A DNA stretch of 64,000 nt from Pseudomonadota bacterium (GCA_021323675.1 JAJPKP010000018.1:49567-113566); one strand, 5' to 3'; shown: positions 34,748 to 43,950, numbered from the stretch's first letter. Program-made: numbers and translations. Notes: generated by a model not told the origin, from the letters alone.

Positions 34748-35974
34748 TCAGTTCGCCGCCGCCTGCGGCATTCGCGCCAGCCTCTTCACCTCCAGCTTGA
34801 ACATCCTTGCCGCGTTCAACCCGAGGATTTGCGCGCGCTCATCGTCGCTCAGATGCGCCATCTGCCGCTCGATAGCTTCCGCCGAGTGCGGCCACGAGCC
34901 CTCGTGATGAGGATAATCGTTCGCCCACAGGAAGTTCTTGCTCAGATCGTACTGGCGCGCGAGGTCGAGTCCCGGAGGATCCTCCTGGAATGAGGCGAAG
35001 CCGTTCGACCGGAAATATTCGCTCGGGAGCTTTTTCAGTTTCGGAAGCACCCACATGTGATGCTTGAGGTAGGCTTCGTCCATCGCCTGCAACGCCCACG
35101 GCACCCATCCGATGCCCGCCTCGATCGAGCCGAAGCGCAGGCGCGGGAACCGTTCGATTACGCCTGATGCGCACAGGTTGGCGATGGGCTCGATCGTGGG
35201 TGCGAGCGAGTGCGACACGTAGTTGATGACCGCGCCGCCGTCCTTGCGCGCGGCGCGCGGGTCGCGTCCGGTGGACACATGAAAGGTGATCGCGAGATCG
35301 CAGTCCTGGATCACCGCCCACATCGGATCGTACATCGGCAGGTTGTAGTTGGGATGGCGCGCATCGTGGGGACCGAACACCGGCTTGCAGGGCAGAGTCA
35401 GTCCGCGAAACCCCATCTTCGCCACGCGCTTGATCTCCTCGATTGAGCCTTCAAGGTCGGCGGTTGCAATCGCCGCCATCGGCACCAACCGATCGCGATA
35501 GGGACCGTACGCCTCGGCGATCCAGTCGTTGTAGATGCGGCATTGCGCCTGCGCGAACTGCGCATCCGGCGTGGCCCACATCGTGAGCCCCTTGTTTGGA
35601 AAGATGATCTCGACATCGACACCGTCGCGATCGTGATCGCGCAGACGCTCTTCGGGAGTGGCCCCGGCCTTCGCGCGGATTTTGTCCTCGCCTTCCAGAT
35701 TGCTGTCGAGCAGGCGCGATCGCGCCCATCCTTCCGAGATCTGCCACTTCACGCCGTTGGCATCGATTTCAATCCGCGGCAGGCGGTCCCTGTACTTCTT
35801 GTCGATCCGCTCCACCCACAGATTGGCCGGCTCATTGGCGTGGCAGTCCGCCGACACCATGAAGTATTTGTTGGGATCATCCGGCCGCGCTGTACGCTTC
35901 CATCCAGGATGTCCCGGCGTCTTCAGTCTCCATCGATTAGGTTCGTCGATCTCGTTCATGAGTGGCTCGCTCAT
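34748..35974 (-). CDS. Amidohydrolase family protein (COG2159)
   Basis: The 408-residue protein is a metal-dependent hydrolase/decarboxylase with the start motif SADCH (Asp43, His45) instead of HxH, later TFHVSTGRD and WANDYPHHEG with the conserved Asp. It is longer at the N-terminus than its relatives at 3444 and 10846. A GGGGG site precedes ATG 35974. It ends at a strong intrinsic terminator. Convergent with the enoyl-CoA hydratase gene; no operon partner. Confidence 0.85.
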   Translation of the reverse strand: MSEPLMNEIDEPNRWRLKTPGHPGWKRTARPDDPNKYFMVSADCHANEPANLWVERIDKKYRDRLPRIEIDANGVKWQISEGWARSRLLDSNLEGEDKIRAKAGATPEERLRDHDRDGVDVEIIFPNKGLTMWATPDAQFAQAQCRIYNDWIAEAYGPYRDRLVPMAAIATADLEGSIEEIKRVAKMGFRGLTLPCKPVFGPHDARHPNYNLPMYDPMWAVIQDCDLAITFHVSTGRDPRAARKDGGAVINYVSHSLAPTIEPIANLCASGVIERFPRLRFGSIEAGIGWVPWALQAMDEAYLKHHMWVLPKLKKLPSEYFRSNGFASFQEDPPGLDLARQYDLSKNFLWANDYPHHEGSWPHSAEAIERQMAHLSDDERAQILGLNAARMFKLEVKRLARMPQAAAN

Positions 35975-36165
35975 GGCTTAACCCCCGGAACATTAGTCTT
36001 AATCGCGATGAGACTTGCGATCGGGAGCGATCTTAGTTCCAACCGGTGCGCGCCGTCAAAGAACCGCGCGGGTGTCCACGGTCAGCAGGCCAGCTTCGCA
36101 AGCCCGCGCGGTTTCTTGCCGCGGTTTGGCTGCGATGTGCTAGGGTTGGGGAAGGTGCCGTGAAA

Positions 36166-37617
36166 ATGCCCGCTGCCGTCAAAGTCGAGCGCGAAATTCC
36201 AATCCGGATCGGTCCAACCGAGAATCTTTTTCTGCGGGGCGTGTTCGCACCAACCAGCCGCGAGCTTAGCGCCGCCGATCTGGAAGTCGAAGGCGAAATT
36301 CCCCGGGATCTTTTCGGCATCTATTTGCGCAATGGCCCGAATCCGATCTTTCAGCCGCGCGGACGTTATCACTGGTTCGACGGCGACGGGATGGTCCATG
36401 CGATCGAGTTTCGCGACGGCAAGGCGACCTATCGCAATCGCTGGATTGCGACCGAGGGATTTCTCGCTGAGCAGAGAGCGGGGCATTCCATATGGCCCGG
36501 GCTGATGGACAAGCCCGACCCTTCCGCACCGCGGGGCGCGGGTTCGGACGGATGGCTCAAGGATACCGCGAACACCGACCTGGTTTTTCACAATGGCCAC
36601 GCGCTCGCGCTCTGGTACCAGTGCGGGCTTCCTTACAAGATCGATGCGCGCACGCTCGACACGCTCGGCATCGAAAATTTCCACGGCGCGCTGAGGCGCA
36701 CCGTCTCCGCTCACGCGAAAGTCGATCCGCTGACCGGCGAATTGCTGTTCTTCGACTACGCGACCACGCCGCCCTTTCTCACCTACAACGTCGTGTCGAA
36801 AAGCGGCGAGCTGATTCATCATCTCGCGGTCGATGTACCCGGACCGCGGCTCCCGCATGACATGGCTTTCACGCAACGCTTCTCGATCCTGATGGATCTG
36901 CCCCTGTTCTGGGACCCGGCGCTGCTCACCCGCGGAATCCACAAGGTCACGTACTTTCCGGAGTTGCCCAGCCGCTTTGCGATCGTGCCGCGCCACGGAA
37001 CCGCCGGCGAGTTGCGATGGTTCGAAGCGTCGCCCTGCTACATCTATCACGTAGTCAACGCGTGGGAGCAGGGAGACGAAATTGTAATGGATGCGTGCCG
37101 CGTGATCGATCCCGAGCCGAAGAGCACAAGAGGCGAGGGCGAGCTTGCGCGGATGAAGGCGTTTCTGAGGCTCGAAGCGGAACTCTATCGATGGCGGTTC
37201 AACCTTGCGACGGGAGCCGTCAAGGAAGAGAAGCTTGATGATCAGCGCGTCGAGTGGCCGACCATTCATCGCGGAAGGATGGGGCAGCGGAGCCGCTACG
37301 CGTACACCTCGCTGGTCCCCCATTTCGAGGGTCTGGTCAAATACGATCTCGAGCGAAACACGAGCCGGAAATACCTCTTCGGTCCCGGCATCACCGCCAA
37401 CGAGTGTCCATTCGCGCCCCGGGTCGGCGCGCGGGACGAGGACGACGGGTACGTCGTGGCGTTCGTTGCCGACGCGAGCCTCGGCGACGAGGGCCGGGTC
37501 GTGATTTTCAGCGCCAGGGACATCGAGGCCGGTCCGATCGCGCGCGTAAAGATCCCGCAGCGCGTACCGGTCGGATTTCACGCGATGTGGGTGCCCGGCG
37601 AACAGTTGCCGGCGTAG
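36166..37617 (+). CDS. Carotenoid cleavage-type oxygenase
   Basis: The 483-residue protein belongs to the retinal pigment epithelium/lignostilbene dioxygenase family. The four iron-binding His are His183 (SAHAKVDP), His231 (PHDMAFT), His295 (YIYHVVNAW) and His472 (FHAMWVP); NGPNP and the HWFDGDGMVH segment are also classic. ATG 36166 has GGGGAAGG upstream; a GTG at 36160 is also possible. It would cleave a carotenoid, apocarotenoid or stilbene double bond with O2. Confidence 0.92.
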   Translation: MPAAVKVEREIPIRIGPTENLFLRGVFAPTSRELSAADLEVEGEIPRDLFGIYLRNGPNPIFQPRGRYHWFDGDGMVHAIEFRDGKATYRNRWIATEGFLAEQRAGHSIWPGLMDKPDPSAPRGAGSDGWLKDTANTDLVFHNGHALALWYQCGLPYKIDARTLDTLGIENFHGALRRTVSAHAKVDPLTGELLFFDYATTPPFLTYNVVSKSGELIHHLAVDVPGPRLPHDMAFTQRFSILMDLPLFWDPALLTRGIHKVTYFPELPSRFAIVPRHGTAGELRWFEASPCYIYHVVNAWEQGDEIVMDACRVIDPEPKSTRGEGELARMKAFLRLEAELYRWRFNLATGAVKEEKLDDQRVEWPTIHRGRMGQRSRYAYTSLVPHFEGLVKYDLERNTSRKYLFGPGITANECPFAPRVGARDEDDGYVVAFVADASLGDEGRVVIFSARDIEAGPIARVKIPQRVPVGFHAMWVPGEQLPA

Positions 37618-37661
37618 TCCGCGCTATTCGCCCCTGGATACGCGCGGGTGGCCGAATGCCT

Positions 37662-38114
37662 TCAAGACGGGCGGCGCCTGAGCATCCGCTTCACCGTGCA
37701 TTCCATGATCGCTTCGCCGCGTTGATTTATCACTGAATGATCGAAGGTCACGATGCCGCGGTCCGGCTTGCTGGTCGGTTGCACATCCGCAACTGTCACG
37801 CGGACATGAATGGTGTCGCCCGCCATCAGCGGCCGCTTGAAACTCATCTTCTCCACCGAAAGCAGCGCGAGCCCCACGCGATGGATGCAGCCGGTAAGGA
37901 TAATCAAGCCCTCTGCGAAGGCGAAAGTGAGCGCTCCGGGCGCGATTCGATTCGGGAACGGACCCGATTTGGTCATGTAGTCCTGGTTGGTGAACAACTC
38001 CTCGAAAAATCCGCCCAGCGAAACAAACTGCGATATCTCCGCCTCTCCCACGGTGCGTCCCATCGTCTCGATAGTTTCGCCAACACGCCAGTCATCGAAG
38101 TATCTAGCATCCAC
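37662..38114 (-). CDS. MaoC-like dehydratase
   Basis: The 150-residue hotdog-fold protein starts MDARYFDDWRVGETIETMGRTV and contains FPNRIAPGALTFAFAEGL and MSFKRPLMAGDTI, typical of MaoC-like acyl-CoA hydratases and their relatives. It is in line with the SDR and SnoaL genes upstream on the same strand, so the three may act on one CoA-ester or polyketide-like intermediate. Convergent with the carotenoid oxygenase, 44 bases apart. Confidence 0.85.
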   Translation of the reverse strand: MDARYFDDWRVGETIETMGRTVGEAEISQFVSLGGFFEELFTNQDYMTKSGPFPNRIAPGALTFAFAEGLIILTGCIHRVGLALLSVEKMSFKRPLMAGDTIHVRVTVADVQPTSKPDRGIVTFDHSVINQRGEAIMECTVKRMLRRRPS

Positions 38115-38237
38115 GGGAATAGGGCTCCTTGCGCAATCGAAAAATGATTTCCCATCGCCGAGGCATCAAGCGAGTCCAGCCCTGATGCCTCGGCGGGAGT
38201 TTGGTGCGGACTTAGCCGCGAAAAACGCGACGGGCGG

Positions 38238-39002
38238 TCACTGCGCCATGAAGCCGCCGTCCACCGGCATCGGCACTCCGGTCACGTACGATGCCCGGTC
38301 GGAGCAGAGCCACGCCGCGGCCTCGGCGATCTCTTCAGCCTCTCCGAGCCGTTTGAGCGGGCCGCCGCGCGCGAAGCGTTGCTCGGCGTCGGGACGCTCG
38401 CCGAGCAGCCGCGCCATCATCGGCGTGCGAATCGGTCCCGGGCAGACCGCGTTGATGCGGATCTTGTGTCGCCCGTATTCGACGGCGGCGGCCTTGGTCA
38501 GGCCTGCCACGCCGTGCTTGGCGGCGACGTATGCGGGCATCCCGCGTACTCCGGCCAGACCGGCTCCCGACGAGGTGTTAACGATCGCGCCGCCATGGCC
38601 CTGCTTCAGCATCTGCTCGATCTCGGCCTTCATGCACAGCCACACGCCGGTCAGGTCGACGGCGATGACCTTGTTCCAGTTTTCGAGGCTGCATTCATGA
38701 GTTACGGCCGATTCGCCTTCGATACCCGCGTTGTTGAAGGCGCAATCGACGCGGCCGAATGTCGCGACCGCCTTTGTGACGACCGCCTTTACATCTTCCC
38801 ATCGCGACACGTCAGTCTTGATAAAGACCGCGTCGGCGCCCAGGTCCTGAACGAGCCGCAGAGTCTCGTTTCCGCCTGCTTCGACCCAATCCGCCAGCAC
38901 GAGCCTGGCGCGCTCGCGCGCGAAAACGCGGGAAGCGGCGCGTCCGATGCCGGAGCCGGCCCCGGTTATGATTGCGACCTTGCCATCAAGTATTCCGCTC
39001 AT
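38238..39002 (-). CDS. Short-chain dehydrogenase/reductase
   Basis: The 254-residue protein has TGAGSGIGRA at 13-22, NNAGIEG at 90-96, the SS pair at 144-145 and Tyr158/Lys162 (AYVAAKHG). The C-terminal ending SYVTGVPMPVDGGF is standard. Probably NAD(H)-dependent, as Asp38 follows the second strand (LVLAD). Likely linked to the MaoC and SnoaL genes. Confidence 0.9.
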   Translation of the reverse strand: MSGILDGKVAIITGAGSGIGRAASRVFARERARLVLADWVEAGGNETLRLVQDLGADAVFIKTDVSRWEDVKAVVTKAVATFGRVDCAFNNAGIEGESAVTHECSLENWNKVIAVDLTGVWLCMKAEIEQMLKQGHGGAIVNTSSGAGLAGVRGMPAYVAAKHGVAGLTKAAAVEYGRHKIRINAVCPGPIRTPMMARLLGERPDAEQRFARGGPLKRLGEAEEIAEAAAWLCSDRASYVTGVPMPVDGGFMAQ

Positions 39003-39068
39003 CTGATTCAGTCTCCTTGCGACTTCAGCGACTCGTAATCGAAAACCGCGGCGATACGCCGATCTGTG

Positions 39069-39515
39069 CTACCTGCGGCCAGCGCCGCCGTCCGGTGCCG
39101 GGCCGACCCGGGTAAAGGTGCGCGACGCGAATTTCCATCCTTCGGAAGTTTTTTCGTATTCGTCCTCGTAAAAACCGGATCCGATCCAATCCATGTTTCG
39201 CGCGATGCTGCGCAGTTCGACATAGCATCGTCCGCTTGCGCGATTTGGTCCGCCGAGATCGACGACGTGATTGTGGATGAAGGGGCGAGGGCTCAGGTCG
39301 CCCAGCGCTTCGGCGTACATCTTCTTCAATTCAGGCCGGCCTTTCTGGGTCACCGAGCGTTCGCGTCCCTTTACGGTGAACTCGCCATTGGGAGCGAACA
39401 GGTTCACCAAGCCGTCCAGATCGCCGCGCCACACGCAGTCGCAGTATCGAACCGGCAGCTCGCGGATCGCCTCGCGATCCAGCAATTCGTTCAAGAGATC
39501 GTCTTTACTTTTCAT
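39069..39515 (-). CDS. SnoaL/NTF2-like fold protein
   Basis: The 148-residue protein has LLDREAIRELPVRYCDCVWRGDLDGLVNLFAPNGEF, the alpha-helix and first strand of the SnoaL-like NTF2 fold, then PFIHNHVVDLGG and SGRCYVELRS. Members are small cyclases, hydrolases or dehydratases, or structural proteins. It is 66 bases upstream of the SDR gene and probably the first gene of a SnoaL/SDR/MaoC minus-strand set. Confidence 0.85.
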   Translation of the reverse strand: MKSKDDLLNELLDREAIRELPVRYCDCVWRGDLDGLVNLFAPNGEFTVKGRERSVTQKGRPELKKMYAEALGDLSPRPFIHNHVVDLGGPNRASGRCYVELRSIARNMDWIGSGFYEDEYEKTSEGWKFASRTFTRVGPAPDGGAGRR

Positions 39516-39640
39516 CGTGGCCCTCCTGTCCGCGTTAGCGTTATGCGAGACTTATCGCGCGCGTGCGCTCTTTCCCCCTGACGCGGCGGGATTGTAGCAT
39601 CGGACCGACAAAACCCGACAAGCCGAATCGGAGTATTTCG

Positions 39641-40528
39641 ATGGCGAAAAAGACCTGGATCGAGGTCGCTCTGAACGGAGCCTGGACGCGGCGCATTCAG
39701 CCGCGCATTCCCGTGACTGCCGTGGAAATCATCGCCGAAGGCGTCGCCTGCGTCCGCGCCGGAGCCGCGATCGTTCACGCGCACACGCTCGAACCCGAAA
39801 CCGGCCGCCAGAACAGCGACGTGGAGAACTGCCAGGCATTCATCTCCGGCATTCGCTCGCAGGCCGACGCGATTGTCTATCCGACCGCGGTGCCGCCTCC
39901 CAATCGTCTCGATTGGCGCGAGCGCTATTCGACCATCGAAGAGCTCGCCCGGCGCGGACTTGCCGAATGGGGCTTCATCGATCCGGGCAGCGTCAATCTG
40001 TGGCGCGCTGACGCGCCGAACGCGCCCGAGTACGGCGACGATCGCGGCATCTACGCGAATTCGCCCGGCTTCGTCGAATACGCGATGGGCCTGGCGGAGA
40101 AATATCGTTTTCATCCCGCGTATGCCTGCTATGAGCCGGGTTTCGTGCGCCACGGCGCGATGCTCCATCGGCGGCATCCCCGTACTCCCGCGCCGGTCTA
40201 CCGCTTCATGTTTTCGTCGCGGTTCACGTTCAGCTTCCCGCCCGAGGTCTGGGCGATGGAGGCGTACGTCAAGCTGCTTGAGCAGGTCGCCCCGGGCGCG
40301 CAATGGATGGCCGCGGGATTGGCCGTGGACGTCATCCCGCTGATTCCAGCGGTGGTGGCGATGGGCGGTCACGTGCGCGTCGGACTTGAGGATGCCCCGC
40401 ATGGCTCGGCGAAATCGAATCTGGAACTGGTCGAAGCGGCTGTCGATGCCATTCAGAAAGCCGGCGGCGAGCCCGCGACGGCTTCCGAAGTGCGGGATGC
40501 GCTAGCCGCGTGCAAACCGCCGGTTTGA
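39641..40528 (+). CDS. Beta-keto acid cleavage enzyme (BKACE, DUF849) with Trp at the Glu14 position
   Basis: The 295-residue protein is a TIM-barrel zinc enzyme of the Kce/BKACE family, which reacts beta-keto acids with acetyl-CoA. Zinc ligands His46 and His48 (VHAHTLEPE) and Glu250 (RVGLED) are present. The family's usual active-site Glu14 in the GAE motif is replaced: here the sequence is LNGAWT, with Trp15 at that place. This marks it as a variant group and the substrate is likely unusual. ATG 39641 has GGAG 7 bases upstream. It is the first gene of a four-gene CoA operon. Identity of the substituted residue is from my own alignment by eye. Confidence 0.88.
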   Translation: MAKKTWIEVALNGAWTRRIQPRIPVTAVEIIAEGVACVRAGAAIVHAHTLEPETGRQNSDVENCQAFISGIRSQADAIVYPTAVPPPNRLDWRERYSTIEELARRGLAEWGFIDPGSVNLWRADAPNAPEYGDDRGIYANSPGFVEYAMGLAEKYRFHPAYACYEPGFVRHGAMLHRRHPRTPAPVYRFMFSSRFTFSFPPEVWAMEAYVKLLEQVAPGAQWMAAGLAVDVIPLIPAVVAMGGHVRVGLEDAPHGSAKSNLELVEAAVDAIQKAGGEPATASEVRDALAACKPPV

Positions 40529-40554
40529 TGGAAAGCCTTTTCAGGAGCAAATCG

Positions 40555-40962
40555 ATGGAAATTGAGATCGACCACGTCGCGATGCCGGTAGGCGATATCG
40601 AAAGAACGGTTGAGTTTTACGTTCGCGTTCTGGGCGCGAAGCCGATCGATTTGGAAAAATGGCGGGCGGGAAAATGGCCCATCGTGAGCATCAGCTTCGG
40701 CCGGCAGAAATTCAACCTGCATCCTCCCGACAACACCATCACGCTCAAAGCCGCCGCCCCTCATATCGGCGGGGGCGATTACTGTTTTGTATGGCCGGGC
40801 AGCGCGGCCTCCGCGATCGAGCATCTGAAGCGCAACAACGTCGCGATCGTGGAGGGGCCGGTCCCGCGCATCGGCGGGCGCGGCCGCGGAACCAGTGTTT
40901 ATTTCCGAGATCCGGACGGCAACCTGCTCGAGTTCATCAGCTACGAGCCGTCCGCAGGTTGA
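40555..40962 (+). CDS. VOC superfamily (glyoxalase/bleomycin resistance) protein
   Basis: The 135-residue protein has the VOC pattern EIDHVAMPVGDIERTVEFYVRVLG, FNLHPP and a closing FRDPDGNLLEF, with probable metal ligands His (HVAMP), His (LHPP) and Glu (LLEF). AGGAG 7 bases before ATG 40555 fixes the start; the frame extends back over the end of the BKACE gene. VOC enzymes include glyoxalases, dioxygenases and methylmalonyl-CoA epimerase; the CoA context makes an epimerase-type role possible. Confidence 0.88.
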   Translation: MEIEIDHVAMPVGDIERTVEFYVRVLGAKPIDLEKWRAGKWPIVSISFGRQKFNLHPPDNTITLKAAAPHIGGGDYCFVWPGSAASAIEHLKRNNVAIVEGPVPRIGGRGRGTSVYFRDPDGNLLEFISYEPSAG

Positions 40963-41011
40963 TGCGGCATCAAAGCCGGGCTAGTAGAGGCGGACCAGGA
41001 GTGCGTTTCAT

Positions 41012-41464
41012 ATGAGCGGACTTTACTACGATGAATTCAAGGTCGGGCAGGTGTTCAATCACGCCATCACCCGCACTGTCACCGAAACCGACAACCTTCT
41101 TTTCACCACGCTGACCCACAATCCGCAGCCGCTGCATCTCGACGTCGAATTCGTGAAGCAAACCGAATTCGGCCAGCGGCTGGTGAACAGCATTTTCACC
41201 CTGGGCCTGATGATCGGCGTGTCGGTCGGCGACACCACGCTTGGCACCACCGTCGCGAACCTGGGCATGAACGACGTGCGGTTCGCGCATCCTGTGTTCA
41301 TCGGCGATACGCTCAGGGCTCAAAGCACGGTGCTGGAGATGCGCGAAAGCAAATCGCGTCCCGATGCCGGAATAGTGGTGTTCGAGCACAAGTGCTTCAA
41401 TCAGCGCGGCGAAGAAGTCGGTTACTGCAAGCGGTCGGCCCTGATGCGCCGAAAGCCCCGGTAG
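41012..41464 (+). CDS. MaoC-like acyl-CoA hydratase
   Basis: The 150-residue hotdog protein has [21 protein letters not shown], the hydratase catalytic-type segment [10 protein letters not shown] and [21 protein letters not shown]. This pattern is that of mesaconyl-C1-CoA/enoyl-CoA hydratases. AGGAG is about 10 bases upstream. It is followed after 8 bases by the CitE-like lyase, the same order as in mesaconate-type and methylaspartate-cycle-like gene pairs. Confidence 0.88.
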   Translation: MSGLYYDEFKVGQVFNHAITRTVTETDNLLFTTLTHNPQPLHLDVEFVKQTEFGQRLVNSIFTLGLMIGVSVGDTTLGTTVANLGMNDVRFAHPVFIGDTLRAQSTVLEMRESKSRPDAGIVVFEHKCFNQRGEEVGYCKRSALMRRKPR

Positions 41465-41472
41465 GTGCTGCG

Positions 41473-42333
41473 ATGCGTTCGTTTCTGTTCGTTCCGGGAG
41501 ACAGCGAGCGCAAGCTCGCTAAGGGCGCCGCCGCGGGCGCGGATGCGCTGGTGCTCGACCTTGAGGATTCGGTTCCTGCCGACCGTATCGAGATCGCCCG
41601 CGCGATGGTGCGCGAATACCTGCAGGCCCATCGCGACCGCGAAAGCACGCGCCTGTGGGTCCGAATCAATCCGCTTTCGACGGAAAAGGCGTTGCCCGAT
41701 CTTGCCGCTATCGTGTGCGGGGCGCCCGATGGAATCCTGTTGCCTAAAGTGACCGGCCCGGCCGATTTGACCCTGCTCGACAGCTATCTCACGGCGCTCG
41801 AAGTTCGCGAGGGCGTCGAGCGCGGATCGATAAAGATATTGCTGGTCGCCACTGAAACCGCTCCCGCGGTCTTCAATCTGGGCAGATTCGGCGGATTGAC
41901 CGCGCGGCTGTGGGGCATGACGTGGGGAGCCGAAGACCTCTCGGCAGCCTTGGGCGCAAGCACGAATCGGGACGAGTCCGGAGAACTGGAGTTCACTTAT
42001 CGGCTGGCTCGATCGATGTGCCTGTTGGGAGCGGTCGCGGCGGAGGTCGAGCCGATCGATACCGTCTTCACCAATTTCAAGGACGTCGATGGATTGATTC
42101 GTGAATCGCAGGCCGCGCGCCGCGCGGGCTTCACCGGGAAGATCGCGATCCATCCCGACCAGGTTGAGCCGATCAATCAATCGTTTACGCCGACCGCCGA
42201 GGAAATCGAGTATGCCCGCCGCGTGGTCGAGGCTTTTGCGTCGGGTGCTGGAACGGTAGGTCTCGACGGCAAGATGCTGGATATGCCGCACCTGAAACAA
42301 GCCCGCCGTCTGCTTGCTTCGTTGCGAAAGTGA
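41473..42333 (+). CDS. CitE-like CoA ester lyase (HpcH/HpaI family)
   Basis: The 286-residue TIM-barrel protein starts MRSFLFVPGDSERKL and has LVLDLEDSV (metal Glu/Asp), VRINPL, LLPKVTGP, LLVATETAPA with the Glu that binds Mg2+, and WGAEDLSAALGA. These are features of malyl-, beta-methylmalyl- or citramalyl-CoA lyases. It cleaves or makes a C-C bond in a 3-hydroxyacyl-CoA. The preceding MaoC hydratase would add water to give its substrate. Last gene of the BKACE operon. Confidence 0.9.
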   Translation: MRSFLFVPGDSERKLAKGAAAGADALVLDLEDSVPADRIEIARAMVREYLQAHRDRESTRLWVRINPLSTEKALPDLAAIVCGAPDGILLPKVTGPADLTLLDSYLTALEVREGVERGSIKILLVATETAPAVFNLGRFGGLTARLWGMTWGAEDLSAALGASTNRDESGELEFTYRLARSMCLLGAVAAEVEPIDTVFTNFKDVDGLIRESQAARRAGFTGKIAIHPDQVEPINQSFTPTAEEIEYARRVVEAFASGAGTVGLDGKMLDMPHLKQARRLLASLRK

Positions 42334-42598
42334 CTTAATCTAAGGTGATCGCCGAAGTGGGGGCAGCAGTCATTAAGGCTGTTGTCAGGTCAAAATGCGC
42401 TTTTTCGAACGGTGAAAACGCCAAATAACGTGAAACTGCGGGAAATGCCTCAAAGCGACCGGTTATTTTTGGATGAACGCATTATTCGCTGAGCTTAAAA
42501 TCTGAGCCTGAGCATCGTGCTTTCCCGCGTCGCGTCTTGTCGTCCCTCTCCCAGGTTCGATTAGACTGGGCGCCTTGGTTAGAAAGGTTTGGTGAAAA

Positions 42599-43882
42599 TT
42601 GGTTTCTTCTGCGGCACTGTCCAACCTGCCGGCCCGGATCTTCCGCGCTATCGATCGAATCGCGGATGGTCTGGGGCTCTTCAATCGGCCGCTGCGGCCC
42701 GGCGAACTCATCGATCGGGCGCGAAAGAATTCAGGATTTGACGATTTTGGAGATTGGTCTTTTGAAGAGCCCCTCGCGGTGCTTCTGAAGGCCTATCAGG
42801 AGGAATCAAACCTCCGGGCCTTTGGACGAATCGCGGTGCGATGGGACACGCTGCGATTCCTTTCCAATCTGCTCCGGTTTCGCGCGGAAGAGAAGAAAGA
42901 TCCCTCCATCGTCGAGGAGCCCATAACGCAGCCGATCTTCATCCTTGGCCTGCCGCGCAGCGGAACCACCTTTCTGCACAATCTGCTTGCCGAAGATCCC
43001 GGGAATCTGGCGCCGCGATGCTGGCAGACGCTGTTTCCCTATCCGGTTGGCGACGGAAGAAAGCCGGATCCCCGTCCGGATATGACCGCGCGCCAGTATG
43101 CGCGCTTCCTGATGCTTGCCCCCGAGCTGCCGAGCCTGCATCCTCTCGATGCGCGGGCGGCGCAGGAGTGTATTGAAATCACCGGACACGTGTTTCGAAG
43201 CCTGCGCTTCGACACCACCCACTACATCCCATCCTATCAGGAGTGGCTCGACCGGGAGGGGCATCTGGAGGCGTACCGTTTCCATAAGCGTTTCCTCCAG
43301 CATCTGCAGCATCAAAGCGGCAAAGGCCGATGGGTGCTCAAGAGTCCGGACCATATTTTCGCGATGGACGCGCTCAGGCAGGTGTACCCTGATGCCCGCT
43401 TTGTGTTTGTGCATCGCGATCCGATGAAGGTGCTGCCGTCAGTGGCGCGATTGACCGAGATTCTGCGCCAGCCCTTTACGCGCAAAATCGATCCCATTCA
43501 GATCGGCCGCCAGGTCAGCGATCGATGGGAACTGGGTTCGATGCTGCTGGTTGAAGCCAGCGAACAACTCAACTCCACTCCGGATCGCGTGTTCCACGTT
43601 CGATACAAGGAACTTATAAGAGAGCCGTTCGAGATCGTCTCCGATATCTACCGCCAGTTCGGACTTACGATGAGCGCTGAGGGCGAAGCGCGAATCAAGC
43701 GCGCAATCGCCGAACGGCCGGATGGCGGCTACGGGCGCAACCTGTATCGCTTCGAGGATTTTGGGCTCAATCCGGCGGTCGAGCGAAAGCGCTACGCCAC
43801 CTACCTGACTTATTTCGGGATGCAGGCCGAAGAACCTGCCCGCCGCCCCGCCTCGCAAACCAAGGTGAGGATGGCGGTCTAA
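42599..43882 (+). CDS. Sulfotransferase family protein
   Basis: The 427-residue protein has the PAPS 5'-phosphosulfate loop LGLPRSGTTFLHNLL (117-131) and the 3'-phosphate segment ARFVFVHRDPMKVLPSV. The general base region HYIPSY and KSPDHIF are typical of the Sulfotransfer_3 group. The start is a TTG with AAAGG 11 bases upstream; no ATG or GTG is near in frame. It transfers sulfate to an unknown hydroxyl. The 265-base gap before it is lower in GC and may hold its promoter. Confidence 0.88.
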   Translation: MVSSAALSNLPARIFRAIDRIADGLGLFNRPLRPGELIDRARKNSGFDDFGDWSFEEPLAVLLKAYQEESNLRAFGRIAVRWDTLRFLSNLLRFRAEEKKDPSIVEEPITQPIFILGLPRSGTTFLHNLLAEDPGNLAPRCWQTLFPYPVGDGRKPDPRPDMTARQYARFLMLAPELPSLHPLDARAAQECIEITGHVFRSLRFDTTHYIPSYQEWLDREGHLEAYRFHKRFLQHLQHQSGKGRWVLKSPDHIFAMDALRQVYPDARFVFVHRDPMKVLPSVARLTEILRQPFTRKIDPIQIGRQVSDRWELGSMLLVEASEQLNSTPDRVFHVRYKELIREPFEIVSDIYRQFGLTMSAEGEARIKRAIAERPDGGYGRNLYRFEDFGLNPAVERKRYATYLTYFGMQAEEPARRPASQTKVRMAV

Positions 43883-43930
43883 CTGGCGCCATCGGCCACC
43901 AGGCGGAGATAAGTTCGAAGTTCCTGATCC

Positions 43931-43950
43931 CGGCGCCTTCGACGGCGCCG
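43931..43950. terminator. Hairpin between convergent sulfotransferase and thioesterase-like genes
   Basis: Arms CGGCGCC and GGCGCCG with a TTCGAC loop lie in the 116-base gap of two convergent genes. There is no T-run. Confidence 0.4.
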
